This document shows positions 27,190 to 35,705 of a stretch of DNA of 64,000 nt, piece by piece. This DNA is from Phyllobacterium calauticae (GTDB lineage: Bacteria > Pseudomonadota > Alphaproteobacteria > Rhizobiales > Rhizobiaceae), in NCBI RefSeq assembly GCF_019991125.1, contig NZ_JAGENB010000003.1:124001-188000 (forward strand), read 5' to 3'. The notes under the pieces are model-generated. The model was not told the DNA's origin. It did no database searches and saw only the letters and a list, made by a program, of their open reading frames with translations. The position numbers and the translations under genes were made by a program. How positions within the stretch are numbered: the first letter of the stretch is position 1; every line of letters begins with the position of its first letter.

Positions 27190-27203
27190 TCACATTTATG
27201 TGA
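27190..27203. promoter_or_regulatory. Inverted repeat upstream of rpoH (possible operator)
   Basis: TCACAT and ATGTGA face each other across two bases, about 155 bases before the rpoH start, just upstream of a TTGACA at 27236-27241 that could be a -35 box. The binding factor is unknown. Confidence 0.35.
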
Positions 27204-27356
27204 CAAATTGTTTCGGTTCTTAATGCATCGTGTTTTTGACAAAATGCTACCTATATATGGATAGCACTGGTCCGGTCGTGCCGCGCAATGCGGGCGGCCG
27301 GTTGCTGCGAACCCGCCGATAATGGGGGTTCATCTCACAATGAGGAGGGGTGCTCA

Positions 27357-28268
27357 GTGGCCCAAAATCTTCCAAGTATTGTTGCCGGTGACGGGGGACT
27401 GACCCGTTATCTCGAAGAGATTCGCCGTTTTCCCATGCTCGAACCGCAGGAAGAGTACATGCTCGCCAAGCGGTATCTGGAGCATGCCGATCCGAAAGCG
27501 GCCCATAGACTCGTGACCAGCCATCTGCGGCTCGTCGCCAAGATTGCCATGGGTTATCGCGGCTACGGCCTGCCGATCGGCGAGGTCATTTCCGAAGGCA
27601 ATGTCGGCCTGATGCAGGCGGTCAAGCGGTTTGAGCCGGAACGCGGCTTCCGTTTGGCGACCTATGCCATGTGGTGGATCAAGGCCTCGATCCAGGAATA
27701 TGTCCTGCGGTCGTGGAGCCTGGTCAAGATGGGCACGACAGCCAACCAGAAGCGCCTGTTCTTCAACCTGCGCAAGGTGAAAAGCAAGATTCAGGCGCTG
27801 GACGACGGCGACCTCAACCCTGAACAGGTCAAGGAAATCGCCACCCGCCTCAGCGTGTCCGAGGACGAGGTCGTATCGATGAACCGCCGGCTGTCCGGCG
27901 ATGCATCGCTGAACGCCCCGATCCGCTCTTCCGACGGCGAAGCCGGCGGTGACTGGCAGGACTGGCTGGTCGACGACCACGACAGCGCCGAAGACATGCT
28001 GATCGAACAGGACGAACTGGAGAACCGGCGCGAAATGCTCTCCGGTGCGATGTCATCGCTCAATGACCGCGAACGGCGCATTTTCCAGGCCCGCCGCCTG
28101 GCCGACGATCCGGTAACGCTCGAGGACCTGTCGACCGAGTTCGGCATCAGCCGCGAGCGCGTGCGTCAGATCGAAGTGCGTGCTTTCGAGAAGGTGCAGG
28201 ATGCGGTGAAAGCAGCAGCCAGCAAACAATTGAAGGCGCTGGTTTCGACCGGTTCCGACGCGCGCTGA
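27357..28268 (+). CDS. rpoH: RNA polymerase sigma-32 factor RpoH
   Basis: A GTG start at 27357 follows GAGGAGGGG, giving 303 residues with the usual alphaproteobacterial N-terminus (AQNLPSIVAGDGGLTRYLEE). Region 2 includes LRLVAKIAMGYRGYGLPIGE and FRLATYAMWWIKASIQEY; the RpoH-specific box reads NQKRLFFNLRKVKSKI near 131-146; region 4.2 has the helix-turn-helix FGISRERVRQIEVRAFEKV near 262-280. It directs heat-shock and, in rhizobia, oxidative stress genes. Many rhizobia have a second rpoH elsewhere; which paralogue this is cannot be told. The gene stands alone with a good terminator. Confidence 0.95.
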   Translation: MAQNLPSIVAGDGGLTRYLEEIRRFPMLEPQEEYMLAKRYLEHADPKAAHRLVTSHLRLVAKIAMGYRGYGLPIGEVISEGNVGLMQAVKRFEPERGFRLATYAMWWIKASIQEYVLRSWSLVKMGTTANQKRLFFNLRKVKSKIQALDDGDLNPEQVKEIATRLSVSEDEVVSMNRRLSGDASLNAPIRSSDGEAGGDWQDWLVDDHDSAEDMLIEQDELENRREMLSGAMSSLNDRERRIFQARRLADDPVTLEDLSTEFGISRERVRQIEVRAFEKVQDAVKAAASKQLKALVSTGSDAR

Positions 28269-28289
28269 CAAGCGCATCGCGAATGAGAC

Positions 28290-28317
28290 AAAAGGCCCCG
28301 GATATACGGGGCCTTTT
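28290..28317. terminator. Bidirectional terminator between rpoH and VOC gene
   Basis: The stem AAAAGGCCCCG (28290-28300) pairs perfectly with CGGGGCCTTTT (28307-28317) around a six-base loop, with T runs on either strand. Confidence 0.92.
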
Positions 28318-28344
28318 GCATTTTCAGCCCCTGCGCCGTCCGTC

Positions 28345-28734
28345 TCATCCGGCGTTGTAGCAGACGAAAGCCAGCTTGTTGCCGTCGGGATCGCGCGCAT
28401 AAGCGCCGTAAAAACCCGCGCCGTAATGCGGCCTTCGCCCCGGCGCGCCCTCGTCGCTTCCGCCGTTCTGCATCGCCAGCGCATGGAGCCGGTCGACGAT
28501 GCCGGTATTGTCGAACAGGAACGCGGTCATACTGCCATTGCCCACCGTTGCAGCCCCGCCGTCAAAAGGATAGCCGACGAAGAATCGCGGAATGGCCTCA
28601 TCCGCGCGCTTGCCCCATGAAACCGACTGCTCATCGCGCCAGCATTGATCAAGATCCATTGCCGCCATGAGTGGATCATAGAAACGCAGGGATTTTTCCA
28701 GGTCATTCGTTCCGATCATCGTGTAGCCGATCAT
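28345..28734 (-). CDS. VOC (glyoxalase-like) family protein
   Basis: The ATG at 28734 follows GGAGGAG, so it is preferred over an in-frame TTG fifteen bases upstream. The 129-residue protein is one vicinal-oxygen-chelate unit: MIGTNDLEKSLRFYDPLMAA at the start, an internal GAATVGNGSMTAFLFDN and a C-terminal GAFYGAYARDPDGNKLAF-like strand that ends in a typical DPDGNKLAFVCYN. Such proteins bind a divalent metal through His and Glu residues; here the usual metal-binding His is not obvious, so the activity is open. Convergent with rpoH, divergent from the GNAT gene. Confidence 0.85.
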   Translation of the reverse strand: MIGYTMIGTNDLEKSLRFYDPLMAAMDLDQCWRDEQSVSWGKRADEAIPRFFVGYPFDGGAATVGNGSMTAFLFDNTGIVDRLHALAMQNGGSDEGAPGRRPHYGAGFYGAYARDPDGNKLAFVCYNAG

Positions 28735-28834
28735 CCCCGTCTCCTCCAAATCCCCCTGCGGACCATGACAATATTGACAAAGACTTGCGCTAAAACCAGC
28801 CTGTAGGCAAACGATTCACCACAGGCAGCTTTCC

Positions 28835-29329
28835 ATGTTCACCCTAGAACCCGCCACCGTAGAAGATTTCGACCGGCTTCTGCAATTACGCCTTCATTGC
28901 ATGCGTGAAAGCCTGGAACGGATCGGACGGTTTGACGAGTGGCGCGCCTATGACCGCTTTCGCAATTCATACCGCCCGCATTATACAAGGCTCATCATGC
29001 GGCCCCAGGGGGAACTGGCCGGATGCGTGGCGATGGGACCGGCAGACGGAGATCTGCTGCTTGAGCATTTCTACATCGCGCCCGAACAGCAGGGAAAAGG
29101 TCTGGGCAGCGCGGTTCTGCAGCGGCTGCTCGGCGAAGCCGACGCCGCCGGCCTGCCGATCCGCCTGAGCGTGCTTCAGCAAAGCGACGCCGGACGCTTT
29201 TATGCCCGCCACGGTTTTACGCAGACGGGCGAGGACGAATGGGATGTCTACTACCGGCGCCCGCCGCGAACAAGCGGGGAACCAGCCCGCGGGGTTGGCG
29301 GGCAACTCATGGAAAAACAATTGCGATGA
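28835..29329 (+). CDS. GNAT family N-acetyltransferase
   Basis: The 164-residue protein has a single GNAT domain: LEPATVEDFDRLLQLRLHCM at the N-terminus, LLEHFYIAPEQQGKGLGSAV near 80-99 with the acyl-CoA pyrophosphate loop QQGKGLG, and FYARHGFTQTGEDEWDVYY near 125-143. The substrate is unknown. A strong terminator overlaps its stop codon. Confidence 0.88.
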   Translation: MFTLEPATVEDFDRLLQLRLHCMRESLERIGRFDEWRAYDRFRNSYRPHYTRLIMRPQGELAGCVAMGPADGDLLLEHFYIAPEQQGKGLGSAVLQRLLGEADAAGLPIRLSVLQQSDAGRFYARHGFTQTGEDEWDVYYRRPPRTSGEPARGVGGQLMEKQLR

Positions 29330-29359
29330 AAAAAGGCTCCGTTTCCACGGAGCCTTTTT
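29329..29359. terminator. Bidirectional intrinsic terminator
   Basis: GGCTCCG (29335-29341) pairs with CGGAGCC (29348-29354) around a six-base loop; an A run precedes and five Ts follow. It separates the GNAT gene from the convergent envelope-protein gene. Confidence 0.9.
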
Positions 29360-29383
29360 CATCGGTCGTAGGGGCGCGACGGA

Positions 29384-31066
29384 CTAGCCGCCCGCCTTGG
29401 CCGCCCATGCCTTCAGCACGTCGTCAAAGGCCTTCTCGCCCGGCAAGCCTTTTTCCAGCGTCAGCAGCGCACGGCGACCGGTCTTGTAGGCAATCGGGAT
29501 ATCGATCCACGACTGACGGCGCAGCAGAGCCATGTTGGTATCAACCGCGGTTTTCGCGTCATTCATCGCAATGATGAAGAAGTTGTCGGCAATCTTGGCC
29601 GGGATGCCGACGAGCGGGCTGCCGGGAGCCTGTTCGGTATCCTTCAGCGTCATGCGCGACACCGCATCGATGGACCCGCCGGGGAACCCTTCGGGAACCG
29701 TGAAGATCATTTCGACGAGATGGCTGGCCGGCAGCGTCTTGTCACCGTTGCGGCGGATGACCATGCGCAGCTTGATGCCACGGTCCGGGATAGTCACCTC
29801 GGCGCGGATTGCCGGTTCGGGCGGCAGGTCGTTGCCCGGCGATTCCTGCACCACGGACCAGACGACACCGCCAGCATCCGCCGTGCCGGCATCCTGTCCG
29901 GAACGCTCCTCATAGAAAAACGCCTTCTGGCCGATCGGCAGCGCCGCTGGCGGGGGCGTTGTCTGTCCGGCTGGAGCCGTCTGCTGTCCCTGCGCTGGCG
30001 GCTGTGTTGCAGGCTGCTGATCCGGCGTCGACGCGGCAACCGATGTGCCCTCGCCCAGCGACGGCGTGTCGTTGGCCGGGCCCGGATTGATTTCCTGTCC
30101 GTCCGGCAACAGCCGCTGCGTCAATTTCGGTTCGGGCTTTGCTTCGCCTGCCGGTGCCGTTGGCGTTGCAGGCTGTGCCGCAGGTTGCGCGGGCTGTTCT
30201 GTCTTCGCCGGCGGTGTTGCCGGCTGGTTGCCGGCAGTCTCGGCCGGTTTCGCCGGGGCTTTGTCGCCGCCGCCTGTCAGGCTGGCAAGGTAGGTCTTGA
30301 CCGATGCGGCCCGTGCAGCGATCTGGTTCTTGTAGGTCCAGCCGGCATAGGCACCGCCACCAATAAGGACGAGCAGGCCGAGAAGGCTGACCAGGGGAAC
30401 CAGCGAACGCTTCTGTTTCGGCTGCTTCAGCGGTCCGCGCGTGTAAACGCCATAGTCCGTGGGCCCGCGATCCTCCGGTTTCAGTTCCGGCTCGTCGTCA
30501 AGCTCCTCTTCCGGTCCGCGTCCGGATTTCAGCTTGCCGGCCATACCGGAAAAAGATCCGGCAAGGGGGCGCTCATCCGATCGTTCGTTGTGGAACCCGT
30601 CCTCCCGATGCTCGATCGGCTTGGCGCCGCTCGGCGTGTGGGTCGTCAGGAAATCCTCAAGCGCATCGGACTGGGCGATGGGCTTGGTAAAGGATGGCGC
30701 AGGCACGACCGGAGGCGTTGCGACGGGTGCCGGCTTTGGCGGTATCGCCGCAGCAGGCTCCGGCTTTGCCACAACCGGTGCCGGGGCGACCGGCGGTGGT
30801 GGTGGCGGAACAGGGGCCGCAACGGGAACCGGGTCCGGGACATGCGTCAGATCGTCGAGAGCAGGCGCGAAATCCGACTCGACTTCGATGATCGCATCTT
30901 CCAGCGCCTGTTTCTGGCGAACGGCGACAGCTTCCGGCGCATTCAGCGTCGCAAGCTTTTGCTCAATCGTTGCGCGAGCCTTTGCATACACACGTTGACG
31001 GAGCTCGGGCTTTGGGTCCGCGAGCCCGTCAATTGTCTTTCTCAATACTGCAACGAAATCAGCCAT
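29384..31066 (-). CDS. Uncharacterised proline-rich one-TM envelope protein
   Basis: The 560-residue protein has four parts. Residues 1-75 are a helical cytoplasmic domain (ADFVAVLRKTIDGLADPKPE, RQRVYAKARATIEQKLATL). Residues 80-215 are proline-rich and probably disordered, with an Asp/Glu-rich stretch. One membrane helix lies near 222-245 (LVPLVSLLGLLVLIGGGAYAG). After another Pro/Ala/Thr-rich linker, a folded periplasmic domain of about 170 residues closes the protein (AFFYEERSG..., LVEMIFTVPEGFPGGSIDAV, NFFIIAMND, SWIDIPIAYKTGRRALLTLE). No known catalytic motif is seen. It lies 54 bases downstream of purA on the same strand. The spaced layout resembles TonB/TolA-like periplasm-spanning proteins, but the end domain is not TonB. 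Function unknown. Confidence 0.82.
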   Translation of the reverse strand: MADFVAVLRKTIDGLADPKPELRQRVYAKARATIEQKLATLNAPEAVAVRQKQALEDAIIEVESDFAPALDDLTHVPDPVPVAAPVPPPPPPVAPAPVVAKPEPAAAIPPKPAPVATPPVVPAPSFTKPIAQSDALEDFLTTHTPSGAKPIEHREDGFHNERSDERPLAGSFSGMAGKLKSGRGPEEELDDEPELKPEDRGPTDYGVYTRGPLKQPKQKRSLVPLVSLLGLLVLIGGGAYAGWTYKNQIAARAASVKTYLASLTGGGDKAPAKPAETAGNQPATPPAKTEQPAQPAAQPATPTAPAGEAKPEPKLTQRLLPDGQEINPGPANDTPSLGEGTSVAASTPDQQPATQPPAQGQQTAPAGQTTPPPAALPIGQKAFFYEERSGQDAGTADAGGVVWSVVQESPGNDLPPEPAIRAEVTIPDRGIKLRMVIRRNGDKTLPASHLVEMIFTVPEGFPGGSIDAVSRMTLKDTEQAPGSPLVGIPAKIADNFFIIAMNDAKTAVDTNMALLRRQSWIDIPIAYKTGRRALLTLEKGLPGEKAFDDVLKAWAAKAGG

Positions 31067-31120
31067 TCACCCAAACCTATGGTTTTGTTGTGAGATTAAC
31101 ATCGAAACCCGTTTGTGAGT

Positions 31121-32413
31121 CTAATCATGAAACGGGTCGGTAACAAGTATTGTGTCGTCCCGTTCCGGGCTGGTCGAAAGCAACGCGATCGGCGCACCGA
31201 TCAGCTCTTCCAGATAGCGGGCATATTTCACCGCCTGCGCCGGCAGTTCGCTCCAGCTGCGTGCTCCGGCCGTTGTTTCCTTCCAGCCTTCCAGCGTCAC
31301 ATAGATCGGCTTGACGCGCGCCTGCGCGCCCTGACTGGCCGGGAGGTAATCGATGACCTCGCCATCGAGTTCATAGCTGGTGCAGACCTTGATCTCATCG
31401 AGACCGTCGAGCACGTCGAGCTTGGTCAGCGCGATACCGCTGATGCCGTTGTTGGCAACGGCCTGGCGCACCAGCACCGCATCGAACCAGCCGCAACGGC
31501 GCTTGCGCCCGGTGACGACGCCGAATTCATGGCCGCGCTGGCCGAGGAATTCGCCAACTTCATTCTGCTGTTCGGTCGGGAACGGGCCTTCGCCGACGCG
31601 GGTCGTATAGGCCTTGGTGATGCCGAGAACATAGTGCAGCGAGCCGGGTCCGATACCGGAACCGGCGGATGCCTGGCCGGCCACGGTGTTCGACGATGTC
31701 ACGAACGGATAGGTGCCATGGTCGATATCGAGCAGGGTACCCTGCGCGCCTTCGAACAGGATGCGCTCGCCGGCCCGTTTCTTCTGGTCGAGAACATACC
31801 AGACGCGGTCCATGAACGGGATGATGTGCGGCGCGGCCTCAAGCAGTTCGGCCAGCAGCTTGGAACCATCGACTTCCTCGATGCCGAGACCGCGGCGCAG
31901 CGGATTGTGATGGGCCAGCAGCCGTTCGATCTTCGCCGGAAGCGTGTCGGGATCAGCGAGATCAAGCACGTGAATGGCGCGGCGGCCGACCTTGTCTTCA
32001 TAGGCCGGGCCGATGCCGCGGCCGGTCGTGCCGATCTTGGTGCCTGAATTGGAGGCTTCGCGGCGGCGGTCAAGCTCACCATGGATCGACAGGATCAGCG
32101 TCGTGTTCTCGGCGATCTTCAGCGTTTCGGGCGTAATGACGACACCCTGCGCCTCGAGCTTTTTCTTTTCGGCGATGAATGCATGCGGATCGAAGACAAC
32201 ACCGTTGCCGATGATCGAGAGCTTGCCCTTGCGCACCACGCCCGATGGCAACAGCGACAGCTTGTAGGTGACACCATCGACAACCAGCGTATGGCCGGCA
32301 TTGTGCCCGCCCTGAAAGCGGACAATGATATCGGCCCGTTCGGAAAGCCAATCGACAATCTTGCCCTTGCCCTCGTCACCCCACTGGGAGCCGATCACCA
32401 CAACATTTGCCAT
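31121..32413 (-). CDS. purA: Adenylosuccinate synthetase
   Basis: The 430-residue protein is a full-length PurA. It opens with [20 protein letters not shown] (GTP/IMP-binding loop with catalytic Asp), then GGHNAGHT (catalytic His), [39 protein letters not shown] and [13 protein letters not shown]. It joins IMP and aspartate using GTP in AMP synthesis. GAGGAG stands seven bases before the ATG. It is the first gene of a likely two-gene unit with the envelope protein. Confidence 0.98.
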   Translation of the reverse strand: MANVVVIGSQWGDEGKGKIVDWLSERADIIVRFQGGHNAGHTLVVDGVTYKLSLLPSGVVRKGKLSIIGNGVVFDPHAFIAEKKKLEAQGVVITPETLKIAENTTLILSIHGELDRRREASNSGTKIGTTGRGIGPAYEDKVGRRAIHVLDLADPDTLPAKIERLLAHHNPLRRGLGIEEVDGSKLLAELLEAAPHIIPFMDRVWYVLDQKKRAGERILFEGAQGTLLDIDHGTYPFVTSSNTVAGQASAGSGIGPGSLHYVLGITKAYTTRVGEGPFPTEQQNEVGEFLGQRGHEFGVVTGRKRRCGWFDAVLVRQAVANNGISGIALTKLDVLDGLDEIKVCTSYELDGEVIDYLPASQGAQARVKPIYVTLEGWKETTAGARSWSELPAQAVKYARYLEELIGAPIALLSTSPERDDTILVTDPFHD

Positions 32414-32602
32414 TCAAAACTCCTCGAGTCATAACCTCGTCATGCATTTTTTGCTAAATGCGGTGCTTCTATACAGGCTGGTTCATAAAAGCGCGACAAT
32501 TCTTTCGGCTGAAGCGTGGCCAATTTGCCATTATTAAACGAATAAACCTATTGTTCTGGCGACACCGCAACACTTCTCCCGCCAAAGTATAAGCAGCCCG
32601 CC

Positions 32603-33496
32603 ATGAATCGCACCGCATACATCTTTCTGCTCGTGACCGCTCTCCTGTGGGGCGGCAATGCCGTGGCGGGCAAGCTCGCGGTTGGCCATATCTCGCCGAT
32701 GCTTTTGACCATGCTGCGCTGGCTTATCGCCTTCGCGGTCGTCGCCGCAATCAGCGGCAGCCAGGTCAGGCGGGACTGGAAAGTGCTGCGCGCCCATCTG
32801 CCGCTGCTCGCCGCCCTGGGCGGGTTCGGCTTCACTTTCTTCAACATGGCCCTCTACACCGCCTTGAACTATACCTCGGCCATCAACGTCACCATCGAAC
32901 AGGCCGGCATGCCGATGGTGATCTTCGTTGCCAACCTGCTGCTGTTCGGCATGGCCGTGCGCCCCGGCCAGATCTTCGGCTTCAGCCTGTCGCTCGTCGG
33001 CGTGGCCTTGACCGCCGGGCATGGCAGCTTCCTCAAGCTGGCGGAACTCGAGGTCAATCAGGGCGATGCGCTGATGCTGCTCGCCGTGCTGTTCTACAGC
33101 GGCTATACCGTGGCATTGCGGCTTCGTCCGGCCATTCACTGGCAGAGCCTGATGACGGTCATGACGTTCTTTGCCTTTGCCACCGCCATCCCGTTCACGA
33201 TCTGGGAATGGCTGGATGGCGCGCTGGTCGCACCGGATTTTACCGGCACGATGGTCGTGCTTTACACCGCGCTTTTGCCGTCGCTTGCCGCACAGGTGCT
33301 GTTCATCAAGGGGGTCGAATATATCGGCGCCAATCGCGCCGGCCTGTTCATCAATGCGGTGCCGATCTTCGGCACGTTGCTGGCCGTGATCCTGCTGGGC
33401 GAGGCATTTCACCTCTATCACGCCGTCGCCCTGGTGCTGGTTCTCGGCGGCATCGGCATTGCCGAAATCAGCGGGCGCAAGCACGCCGCCGCCTGA
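32603..33496 (+). CDS. EamA-family DMT transporter
   Basis: The 297-residue protein has ten membrane helices in two EamA repeats; the first begins YIFLLVTALLWGGNAVAGKL and the second ends with LGEAFHLYHAVALVLVLGGI, both typical of RhaT/YdcZ-type drug-metabolite transporters. Such proteins export amino acids, nucleotides or drugs. The substrate is not readable. It is divergent from purA and convergent with a GNAT gene; the two stop codons abut as TGATCA. Confidence 0.9.
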   Translation: MNRTAYIFLLVTALLWGGNAVAGKLAVGHISPMLLTMLRWLIAFAVVAAISGSQVRRDWKVLRAHLPLLAALGGFGFTFFNMALYTALNYTSAINVTIEQAGMPMVIFVANLLLFGMAVRPGQIFGFSLSLVGVALTAGHGSFLKLAELEVNQGDALMLLAVLFYSGYTVALRLRPAIHWQSLMTVMTFFAFATAIPFTIWEWLDGALVAPDFTGTMVVLYTALLPSLAAQVLFIKGVEYIGANRAGLFINAVPIFGTLLAVILLGEAFHLYHAVALVLVLGGIGIAEISGRKHAAA

Positions 33497-34015
33497 TCAG
33501 GCAAGCCTGCGCAGCATGAAACAGGCATCATCCGAATAGGATTTGAGTTTTGCGTCGAGTTCCGGCCGCTGCACCACCGCGAAACCCTGCTTCTGCCAGA
33601 AGTCGGCGGAATTGTTGACTGAGACCAGCGACATGGTTTCGAGCCCCTCGGCACGCGCCTGATCGGCAAGGATCGACACGATGCGCGGCGCCGCACCACT
33701 ACCGCGCGAGGCGGGCAGGAGCGCGATATCGTGCAGATAATAGGTCGTCGGATGATCCGGCAGGCGCTCGAGCAGGCTGTTCAGGGCTGGCGTGGCAAAG
33801 AGCTGCCACGGATGCGTGATCGCATAGCCAAAAAGTTCACCGCTCTGCCCCTCGAGGACAAAGCAGCCTTTGCCGTAAAGGCGCATGCGTTCCAGATAGA
33901 TCGCATCATCCTCGAAAAAATCCGTATGGATGACGGCCGCCATGGCGATGACGGAAGCGAGGTCCCCCGCTTCCATCCGGCGCCAGTTCAGTGTGTGCGT
34001 TTGGGATGTCGACAT
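33497..34015 (-). CDS. GNAT family N-acetyltransferase downstream of serA
   Basis: The 172-residue protein has a GNAT domain with WRRMEAGDLASVIAMAAVIH, YYLHDIALLPASRGSGAAPR (acyl-CoA loop near 97-112) and LVSVNNSADFWQKQGFAVVQ. It lies 15 bases after serA on the same strand, so it is probably the last gene of the serC-serA unit. Whether it acts on a serine-pathway compound is not known. Confidence 0.85.
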   Translation of the reverse strand: MSTSQTHTLNWRRMEAGDLASVIAMAAVIHTDFFEDDAIYLERMRLYGKGCFVLEGQSGELFGYAITHPWQLFATPALNSLLERLPDHPTTYYLHDIALLPASRGSGAAPRIVSILADQARAEGLETMSLVSVNNSADFWQKQGFAVVQRPELDAKLKSYSDDACFMLRRLA

Positions 34016-34030
34016 ACGCCATCCCTACAA

Positions 34031-35626
34031 TCAGCCGATGTCAAATTCCAGCGGTTTGGCCGAAACAATTGCCTTGTTCACGCGCAGTTCTTCCAGAACA
34101 TGATCCGGAATCCGCTCGTCGAGATAGAGCATGGCGATGGCGTTGCCGCCGGGATTGTCGCGGCCCAGCGAGAAGTTGGCGATGTTGACGCCGTTCTTGC
34201 CGCAGATCGTGCCGAGCATGCCGATCATGCCGGGTGTGTCGTTGTTGGTCGTGTAGAGCATGTGCTGGCCAACTTCGGCATCGAGATTGATGCCCTTGAT
34301 CTGGATGAAGCGCGGCTTGCCGTCGGAAAAACAGGTACCGGCAATCGAACGGGTCAATGAAGCGGATTTGACCGTCAGCTTGATATAGCCGTCGAACACA
34401 CCCGACTTGTCACGGCGCACTTCGGAGAGAATAATGCCCCGTTCCTTCACCATGACCGGTGCCGACACCATGTTCACATCCGCCACCTGCGGGCGGATCA
34501 GGCCGGCCAGGGCCGCGCTGACCAGCGCCCGGGTGTTCATCGCGGCAGTGGAACCGTCGAACAGCACTTCCACTTCCTGGATCGGCTCGTCGGTGACCTG
34601 CCCGACAAAGGCACCCAGCACTTCCGCCAGCTTGACGAACGGCTTCAGGCGCGGCGCTTCCTCCGCCGTGATCGACGGCATGTTGATCGCGTTGGAAACC
34701 GCACCCTTGATCAGGTAGTCCGCCATCTGCTCGGCAACCTGCAGTGCGACATTCTCCTGCGCTTCGCTCGTCGACGCGCCAAGATGCGGCGTGCAGACGA
34801 CGTTCGGCAGGTTGAACAGCTCGTTCTCCGTCGCAGGTTCCACCTCGAACACGTCGATGCCGGCACCGGCAACCTTGCCCGCCTTCAGGGCCGCGACGAG
34901 ATCCTTCTCGATGATCAGGCCGCCGCGGGCGCAATTGACGATGCGCACGCCGTCCTTCATCTTGGCGATGGTATCCGCATTGATGATGCCGCGGGTCTTG
35001 TCGGTCATCGGCGTGTGCAGGCTGATGAAATCGGCCCGTGCCAGCAGTTCGTCAAGCTCGACCTTCTCGACGCCCAGCTCTTCAGCCCGGCCTTCCGACA
35101 GGAACGGATCGAAGGCGATGACGTGCATCTTGAGGCCGACGCCGCGCGTGGCGACAATCGAACCGATATTGCCGCAACCGATGATACCCAGCGTCTTGCC
35201 GGTGATCTCGACGCCCATGAAGCGGTTCTTTTCCCACTTGCCGGCACGGGTGGAAGCGTCTGCTTCCGGCAGTTCGCGGGCAACCGCGAACATCAGCGCG
35301 ATGGCATGTTCGGCCGTGGTGATGGAATTGCCGAAAGGCGTGTTCATCACGATGATACCCCGGCGGGATGCGGCGGGAATATCGACATTGTCGACGCCGA
35401 TACCGGCGCGGCCGATGACCTTCAGGTTGGTGGCGGCGGCAATCAGCTTTTCCGTGACCTTGGTGGCCGAACGGATGGCAAGACCGTCATACTGGCCGAT
35501 CACTTCGGCCAGCTTTTCCTTGTCCTTGCCCAGATCAGGCAGGTAATCGACTTCTACGCCACGATCCTTGAAGATCTGAACGGCGGTCGGGGAGAGTTTA
35601 TCGGATACGAGTACGCGCGGTGCCAT
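34031..35626 (-). CDS. serA: D-3-phosphoglycerate dehydrogenase with ACT domain
   Basis: The ATG at 35626 follows GGAGG by five bases; a longer frame begins upstream but its leader is not conserved. The 531-residue product is the long SerA type: catalytic and NAD domains (LGIIGCGNIGSIVATRG near 140-157, Arg in NCARGGLIIEKDL, Glu in DVFEVEPATENEL, His in VCTPHLGASTSEAQ), an intervening domain (about 310-445) and a C-terminal ACT domain that senses serine (HMLYTTNNDTPGMIGMLGTI). It makes 3-phosphohydroxypyruvate, the first step of serine synthesis, and is transcribed with serC. Confidence 0.97.
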   Translation of the reverse strand: MAPRVLVSDKLSPTAVQIFKDRGVEVDYLPDLGKDKEKLAEVIGQYDGLAIRSATKVTEKLIAAATNLKVIGRAGIGVDNVDIPAASRRGIIVMNTPFGNSITTAEHAIALMFAVARELPEADASTRAGKWEKNRFMGVEITGKTLGIIGCGNIGSIVATRGVGLKMHVIAFDPFLSEGRAEELGVEKVELDELLARADFISLHTPMTDKTRGIINADTIAKMKDGVRIVNCARGGLIIEKDLVAALKAGKVAGAGIDVFEVEPATENELFNLPNVVCTPHLGASTSEAQENVALQVAEQMADYLIKGAVSNAINMPSITAEEAPRLKPFVKLAEVLGAFVGQVTDEPIQEVEVLFDGSTAAMNTRALVSAALAGLIRPQVADVNMVSAPVMVKERGIILSEVRRDKSGVFDGYIKLTVKSASLTRSIAGTCFSDGKPRFIQIKGINLDAEVGQHMLYTTNNDTPGMIGMLGTICGKNGVNIANFSLGRDNPGGNAIAMLYLDERIPDHVLEELRVNKAIVSAKPLEFDIG

Positions 35627-35667
35627 CATGGCCTCCATCGTTGAATCGGTGAAATTTTGAATTGGGG

Positions 35668-35690
35668 GTGACCGCATCCGCTGCGGTCAC
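35668..35690 (-). other. Intercistronic hairpin between serC and serA
   Basis: GTGACCGCA (35668-35676) pairs perfectly with TGCGGTCAC (35682-35690) around a five-base loop. It has no T run, so it is more likely an mRNA-stabilising or partial-attenuation hairpin than a full terminator. Confidence 0.6.
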
Positions 35691-35705
35691 GTCAAGCCGG
35701 TGAAA

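Noticed and set aside
27100-27356. ROSE-type RNA thermometer before rpoH
   Set aside because: No multi-stem leader covering the GAGGAGGGG ribosome site was found by eye.
29720-31093. 457-codon Arg-rich frame opposite the proline-rich envelope protein
   Set aside because: Antisense image of Pro/Ala repeats, without start signals.
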